Source: an uncultured Alphaproteobacteria bacterium (lineage in GTDB: Bacteria > Pseudomonadota > Alphaproteobacteria > RF32 > CAG-239). From it: a stretch of DNA of 35,838 nt. Below the pieces are notes generated by a model. It was not told the origin of the DNA, made no database searches, and saw only the letters and a program-made list of their open reading frames with translations. Made by a program: the position numbers and the translations under genes. This document shows, one piece after another, positions 31,601 through 35,838 of this stretch (position 1 is its first letter; each line of letters begins with the position of its first letter). The stretch is taken from contig CAJGCO010000015.1 of NCBI GenBank assembly GCA_904501925.1, positions 1-35,838 on the forward strand, read 5' to 3'.

Positions 31601-34600
31601 TCCACTGAGACAACCCAAACACTAAACTGCTATACACCAAACAACACTTGCGATACAACCGGCTGGATAAACCCAATTTCAGGCAACACCTGTGGCACCG
31701 GTTTTGTTATAAATAAACATTGCAAATCCCTAACCGATGAATTTGTAGATTGTATCTGTAACAATGAAGATGGATATTATGACGCATCTAATTACACACC
31801 AACCCAAGGCTATGAAACAATAACCAAAGAATTAAATAACACAGGTTACATCTGCTACAAAAAAGGCAACAAATCTCCATGTGGAATAGTTGATGGCATT
31901 CAAACTACTACCCAATGTATAGAATATACTGGTCTATCATTAACCCAAACACCAGCAGGTCAAACCGGTGAAGATACCTGTTATAAATGTAGCTATACCT
32001 GTAATGAAACAGACCACTTCGCAAATCCATCTTCATGTCCAAGTGCTTTTGAAGGAAACGCATGTAAAACTGAAATCATAAATGGTATTGAATGCACAAC
32101 ACCTCAAACTTGCGATACATCTAGCTGGAGCAATCCTATAACCGATGCAACAGGAAACATTTGTCCACAAGGAACAACAAAAACAAACACATGTACCGAC
32201 ACAACAGCAACATACATTAATTGCCCTTGTAATGAAACCACCCATTTCAGCAATCCAACAGATTGTGAAAACTTTTACAAAGAAACAGGCTATGGCTGTA
32301 CCCCATCTGGTTATTGTTACACTAAAGGCGATCCTTTAGAATGTAAAGATGGCTTCAAAACAAATGCTATCGATTGTACCGACGGCACCACAACAAAATT
32401 CAACTACAAATTGTTAACATCAATAAGCGATGGTTTTGCTAATGGTCTTCCTTGTTATAAATGCGCCCCATCTACTTGTCCTAATAATTCTTATGTTTCT
32501 ATAACCACAACCTCAAAAATATTAACCATCAATAAAACTTTAACCAGCGAATATTCCGGTAACACTCCGTGCTATACATACTCATACCAATGCAACAATT
32601 CAAGCAATTACTATAACTCATCAGCCGAATGTTTAGCCAAATATCCAGGAAACGTTCAATGTAATACACCTATAGCTCAAACCATAACCTTAACAGATAC
32701 AGCTAACGGTTCATCTAACAATATAACCGTTAACTGCTACCAACCAAGTGGCTATTGTGATGTAATTTCATGGAAAAATGCTATTGACGGCAATAGCTGT
32801 AAAGATGGCTCAATAAAAAATGGCAACAATTATTGCAAATCTCTAAACGATGAAGTTATCGATTGTATCTGTGATAATGACAATGGATATTATACATCCT
32901 CAGAATACACCGCCAATGAAGGCTACGAAACAATCACCAAAGACATCGGTGGTATAATTGGAACTTGCTATAAAAAAGGCTCCCCAAAATCATGTCCAAA
33001 TGAAGAAGGCGTTCAAAAAGAACCATGTACATCTTACGATGGCCTAATTCTAGACCAAACAATAGTAGGATACAGTGGTGAAGATACCTGTTATAAATGT
33101 AGCTATACATGTAATTCAACTAAAAACTTATATGATAATACATCTGCTTGCCAAAACACATATAAAGGAAACTCTTGTGACGAAACAACAATCATAAATG
33201 GTATTGAATGCGTAAGTCCTAAAGTTTGTACAAATGTGGCATTTGATTATAATGGTGTTAGCTCTATAAAGTGTCCAACAGGTTCAATTATTGATACATC
33301 TCGTGGCACAAATGGTTATGCCTGTGTAGATACATCGTACACTTACTACTATTGTAAGTGCGATGACAGCGAAGGTAGCATATACTACTCTTCCCCCGAA
33401 GAATATGAAAGTATCGCTGAAAACAAAGGTTACAACTACACACAAACATCTAGTGGATACAATAAGTATTGTTATAGCAAAAACGCAAACTCCCCAAAAA
33501 CTTGCCCAAACAATACCTATGCAACAATCTCTCAATCTGGCTCAGATAAAATTACCATAGCAACATCTGATACAGCAAATTACTCTGGCGAAACAACATG
33601 CAAAAGCTATATATCAACTTGCATAAAAAATACTCATATTTCACCAGAAGTTTGTAAACAAACATATACAAATAACTCTTGTGACCAAGAATACTCAAAG
33701 ACCCTAACCTTACAAACCACATATAATGGTACAACCTCTACTCAAGACATTAAATGTTATGGTCCAAACACTTGTGACAGAACTATATATCCTTACCAAA
33801 CCAGCTGTCCAACCCAAATGAATTACGATAGTACAACCGGAACATGTAAAGACCTAACCGGAACTTATATTAACTGCCTCTGCAATGAATCAACTACATT
33901 TACTAATAAAGATACTTGTGAAGCAAAAACTGGATATATTTGTACAAAAGATGAAACATATGGTTGTCATTACCCAACATCAGAAATTATAGAGTGTAAT
34001 AACGGTTATGCAACAATCAGTATTAATTGTGGAAGTAGCTCTCTCAAAGGAACTGCCCAAAATACAGGCTGGAAACTAACCTCTGAAAACGGACAAATCT
34101 CTGCTGGAGTAAAATGTAAAAAATGTGAACCTATCGATTGTGCTAGCGAATATTCAACAACATACCAACAAATAGAAAACTGTACAACCAACCGCAAAGA
34201 GGGATGGAATACAGGTTGGATTTTCACTTCTTCTGGAAGATCTGGCGATAGCGTTTGTGGTAAATGTAGTGCAAAATCCTCTTGTGATGTTGGCTATACT
34301 GCGTGCAATACTTATAGCAATCTAGTATTATCTAAACACGTAAATAAATATTACCAAGGCAACAACGCTTGTTATACATGTAGCTACACCTGTGATGAAA
34401 ATTCCAATCGTTTTGATTCAATTCAAAATTGCCAAAACAAATATGGCGAGAACCCTTGTAAAGATACTGATACAATAACAATAACAACCCCTTCTCAAAC
34501 AAAAACTTGCTACCTCCCATCATTTGATTGTAGTAGTGCTTCTTATGGCGATAGAGAATTCTATAGCGCATGTCCAGCCAATACTTATATGGGCAACAGA

Positions 34601-35838
34601 TACTGTAAAACCCCTAATGATTACGAAGATAATTATAAAAAAGAATGTCTCTGTGATACATCAAAAGGCTATTATTCATCAACCACTAATTTCCCGGGGT
34701 GGTATGCTAACTATGATGAAACCTCAAGATGTTATACAAAATCTAATCAGATGAAAGATTGTCAAACAGGTTATGCAACAGAATATAATAACTCAACTTG
34801 TACCACAAACACCAACAAAAATGGTTGGACTATAGATGTAAGTCAAACACCTTCACATTTCCATGGTGACGCCCCTTGCTATCAATGTGTCGAAAAAGAA
34901 TGCTCTCAAGGCGTTCGATTCCCTAATGGCACAGGTGTAGATCAATGTCCATCTGTATCAGGATCTTCAAGCCCTTGGTTTGCCGATGTATACACCTCCC
35001 TATTTTCAGAAACCAACTATTCAGGAGACGTTCCCTGTGGTGCTTGTCATTACTTCTGCAACACTAGACTTTCTTCTTATAGTTCTAATTGTACAAATAA
35101 TTGCGTAACTCTTTCATACTCAAACACCACATTTGATTTCGATATTACCTGTAAATTTAACGCCAACTTCTGCACAGGTTCAACACAATACTATACCAAA
35201 GAAGAGTGTGAAGCTGCTAATCCAGAGTATTACTGCAAACTAGAAGCAAGTTACAATGGTTCAGATCTTGATCACTACTGCTATGTACCAGACACTCCAA
35301 GCCCATCCTCAAGCCACCAAACCTTTATTGGAAAAACCGGTCAAACAGGAGAAACTATCATCAACCCAACCGATGAAACAATCTCAATGCAAACCTTTGG
35401 TGATAACACTTTTATTGGTATGTACACTAAAACTGGTGGAACAGCCATCAACGAAGGTAAAATTGAAATCACCGGCGATACCGGTACTGCCATTGGTATC
35501 TTAGGTGATGGTCAAAACACCATCGAAAACAAAGGTATAATAAACGTATCAGGTCAAAACGCATACGGCATCAAAGTTATTGATGGTACAGGCACATCTA
35601 TTACCAACAGTGGCGAAATAAACGTATCTGCAACATCAGATGCTTATGGTATCTACATCGAAGAAAATGGTAACCTAGCAACCGTTACCAACACCGGTAC
35701 AATCTCAATCAATAGCAACTTAAACGATGAAAACAACGCCATCGTCCTAAATGGTGCCGAACTTCGCAACCAAAACCAATTTAATGTTGAAGGCGATTTA
35801 GATATAAAATCTCTACAAGCAAGAGCCTTTGTTGTTGA
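28610..35838 (+). CDS. Giant secreted Cys-rich repeat protein with autotransporter-like passenger (3' end off window)
   Basis: One frame is open from ATG 28610 (AAGGA nine bases upstream) to the window edge: 2409 codons with no stop, continuing beyond. I read it through by hand. Residues 1-23 are a signal peptide (KKYIFISLISAIFIASFNA). About 28-95 contain ankyrin-like repeats (DKNQNTALCIAQQQ, SYSLLLKYGAS). 112-128 is a hydrophobic Ala/Thr/Gly stretch, then EGGGSGSSEQC. From there to Cys2224 lie modules with about 180 Cys in all (hand count), with repeating CYKCSYTCN, CDTSSW, GYxC and CxCN motifs. After Cys2224 there is no Cys; residues 2235-2409 are Gly/Asn/Thr-rich repeats such as GTAIGILGDGQNTIENKGII and AYGIKVIDGTGTSITNSGEI, as in autotransporter beta-helix passengers. 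A C-terminal beta-barrel would be expected outside the window. No family is recognised for the Cys modules; an adhesin or surface-fibre role is inferred. Confidence 0.85.
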   Translation, partial: MKHQKKYIFISLISAIFIASFNAHSKTQLTPSHIYNWAKTHNISRLYQFKKYINLYDKNQNTALCIAQQQHDKVSYSLLLKYGASTDVPCHIPLENFKEPPQPKQIDYTKTALFVIGTGATAATALSLEGGGSGSSEQCPLGYSTMYADVSSCGKTGSLGWTYESKGSIKGKPCGKCTPLTCKDNSSIEYTNESSCPTLDTLKATSVSPYGLSGDLNCYTCHYQCNPQNNSYSSPQDCKSDFNGNDCATTTTTNTNIGQSETITCYSPNACDLSIYDTPDVCPNNYTPASSCKDANSMLHHKCTCDTQNGYYSDKTSCLTDEHINNKGFLCDGNSSGCITRGTPRDCDTDTTTSTAQTYNGLVYVSSEEKGFSGENTCFLHTYKCDAANNFFDSIDDCKGAFTSCSPTTITTNENVTYSCYIPNTCDTSSWSHLITQSDGQKCPTGTKPFDTCTDTTGTYANCLCNESTYFSNPTDCENFYKQTGFSCTTSGYCHTKGSAIDCNKDDNYATKVENCGNGSNPDAWKLTNNTNGFSGGERCYKCAPQKCESGFAYISEPTGLTITKTATQYYSGYSPCYTYTAQCNTSNNYFTSPTDCSSAFPGNDNCNKITTQDISLLDTSNGSTETTQTLNCYTPNNTCDTTGWINPISGNTCGEGYIKNNNNYCKSLTDEFVDCICDVSHGYYPDATSCLNDENKNNKGYLCNGNDYGCITRGTPRDCDTYTTTSNAQTYNGLAYVSSEEKGFSGENTCFLHTYKCDEANNFFTSPTNCESKFTSCSSTTITTNENVTYTCYIPNTCDTSSWSNPQTNATENLCPQGTTKTNTCTDTTATYIDCPCNETSYFSDSTACENFYKQTGYSCTPSGYCHTQGNPLECNKANNSATDVKNCGDGTNPDAWTLSNETDGYSDNKPCKICAPASCPNNSYVSITTNSNVTITQNPSSNYSGYDQCYTYTAQCNTSNNYFATPANCLSAFPGNDGCNNITIQDISLYATSNSSTETTQTLNCYTPNNTCDTTGWINPISGNTCGTGFVINKHCKSLTDEFVDCICNNEDGYYDASNYTPTQGYETITKELNNTGYICYKKGNKSPCGIVDGIQTTTQCIEYTGLSLTQTPAGQTGEDTCYKCSYTCNETDHFANPSSCPSAFEGNACKTEIINGIECTTPQTCDTSSWSNPITDATGNICPQGTTKTNTCTDTTATYINCPCNETTHFSNPTDCENFYKETGYGCTPSGYCYTKGDPLECKDGFKTNAIDCTDGTTTKFNYKLLTSISDGFANGLPCYKCAPSTCPNNSYVSITTTSKILTINKTLTSEYSGNTPCYTYSYQCNNSSNYYNSSAECLAKYPGNVQCNTPIAQTITLTDTANGSSNNITVNCYQPSGYCDVISWKNAIDGNSCKDGSIKNGNNYCKSLNDEVIDCICDNDNGYYTSSEYTANEGYETITKDIGGIIGTCYKKGSPKSCPNEEGVQKEPCTSYDGLILDQTIVGYSGEDTCYKCSYTCNSTKNLYDNTSACQNTYKGNSCDETTIINGIECVSPKVCTNVAFDYNGVSSIKCPTGSIIDTSRGTNGYACVDTSYTYYYCKCDDSEGSIYYSSPEEYESIAENKGYNYTQTSSGYNKYCYSKNANSPKTCPNNTYATISQSGSDKITIATSDTANYSGETTCKSYISTCIKNTHISPEVCKQTYTNNSCDQEYSKTLTLQTTYNGTTSTQDIKCYGPNTCDRTIYPYQTSCPTQMNYDSTTGTCKDLTGTYINCLCNESTTFTNKDTCEAKTGYICTKDETYGCHYPTSEIIECNNGYATISINCGSSSLKGTAQNTGWKLTSENGQISAGVKCKKCEPIDCASEYSTTYQQIENCTTNRKEGWNTGWIFTSSGRSGDSVCGKCSAKSSCDVGYTACNTYSNLVLSKHVNKYYQGNNACYTCSYTCDENSNRFDSIQNCQNKYGENPCKDTDTITITTPSQTKTCYLPSFDCSSASYGDREFYSACPANTYMGNRYCKTPNDYEDNYKKECLCDTSKGYYSSTTNFPGWYANYDETSRCYTKSNQMKDCQTGYATEYNNSTCTTNTNKNGWTIDVSQTPSHFHGDAPCYQCVEKECSQGVRFPNGTGVDQCPSVSGSSSPWFADVYTSLFSETNYSGDVPCGACHYFCNTRLSSYSSNCTNNCVTLSYSNTTFDFDITCKFNANFCTGSTQYYTKEECEAANPEYYCKLEASYNGSDLDHYCYVPDTPSPSSSHQTFIGKTGQTGETIINPTDETISMQTFGDNTFIGMYTKTGGTAINEGKIEITGDTGTAIGILGDGQNTIENKGIINVSGQNAYGIKVIDGTGTSITNSGEINVSATSDAYGIYIEENGNLATVTNTGTISINSNLNDENNAIVLNGAELRNQNQFNVEGDLDIKSLQARAFVV
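29621..33200 (+). repeat. Tandem super-repeats of about 1.11 kb inside the giant gene
   Basis: Matching words recur at offsets of 1119 (29621 to 30740; 29721 to 30840; 29882 to 31001), 1122 (30509 to 31631), 1107 (31001 to 32108) and 1110 (31971 to 33081), all multiples of three. Each unit encodes 369-374 residues and splits into two related halves of about 185. Some segments are almost identical in DNA, such as TGCGATACAACCGGCTGG near 30527 and 31649, implying recent duplication or gene conversion. Repeats diverge after 33200. Confidence 0.85.

Noticed and set aside
29035..35504. Many short frames on both strands in the right-hand 7 kb
   Set aside because: They recur with the tandem repeats of the giant gene, and several are paralogous to one another only for that reason. 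The real frame is open throughout and explains the region.
28610..35838. Possible frameshifted or fragmented gene in the right-hand region
   Set aside because: Hand translation of the frame from 28610 shows no stop or shift to the window edge, and Cys motifs stay in register across all repeats.
1..35838. Prophage or insertion sequence
   Set aside because: I found no transposase, integrase, capsid or terminase signature in any frame.

Overview
The window is AT-rich chromosomal DNA. The housekeeping genes (rplU-rpmA-obgE-rsfS, tRNA-Trp, secE-nusG, rpsU, serS) and the cell-envelope genes look proteobacterial, most likely from an uncultured, possibly gut-associated alphaproteobacterium. That placement is inferred from protein flavour and was not tested by a search. 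Genes lie on both strands in short transcription units. I could see clear hairpin terminators after many units, and convincing TTGAxx-N16/18-TAxxxT promoters before several of them.

Layout. 1-285 is a gene-free patch of short direct and inverted repeats. 286-2997 carries three minus-strand genes: an unknown protein, an adenylate-kinase-like enzyme and a lipoprotein. 3065-5972 carries a secreted thermonuclease, the L21/L27/ObgE/RsfS ribosome-assembly cluster and tRNA-Trp. 6061-8987 holds two minus-strand genes, a large HExxH protein and an unknown protein. 9203-13655 has a GT-C-like membrane protein, then a strongly promoted 612-residue unknown protein paired with a SUKH/YrhA-like protein, and a macro-domain-like protein. 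13669-20117 is mostly small or membrane proteins of unknown function, including a 589-residue membrane protein resembling a family I associate with Firmicutes. 20314-22207 holds secE-nusG, an HD-domain protein and rpsU. 22385-27544 contains a small acidic protein and then serS followed by a tight run of HD hydrolase, a membrane-anchored AMMECR1-like protein and an M49-like metallopeptidase. 27604-28594 has a small membrane protein and a secreted SH3 protein.

The most striking object is an uninterrupted frame from 28610 to the right edge (more than 2409 codons, still open). It encodes a secreted, ankyrin-like, extremely cysteine-rich repeat protein with about 180 cysteines. Its last roughly 185 visible residues switch abruptly to a cysteine-free, Gly/Asn/Thr-rich beta-helix passenger of the autotransporter kind. 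It sits 15 bases after the SH3 gene and probably shares its transcript. Three or more tandem units of about 1.11 kb make up its core.

A second theme is a set of isolated genes of unknown function (starts at 1008, 8987, 13077, 13878, 14321, 14567, 17347, 19016 and 19224). They have no visible Shine-Dalgarno sequence. Several also use more balanced codons than the clearly SD-led housekeeping genes around them. They may form a distinct translational or acquired gene class.
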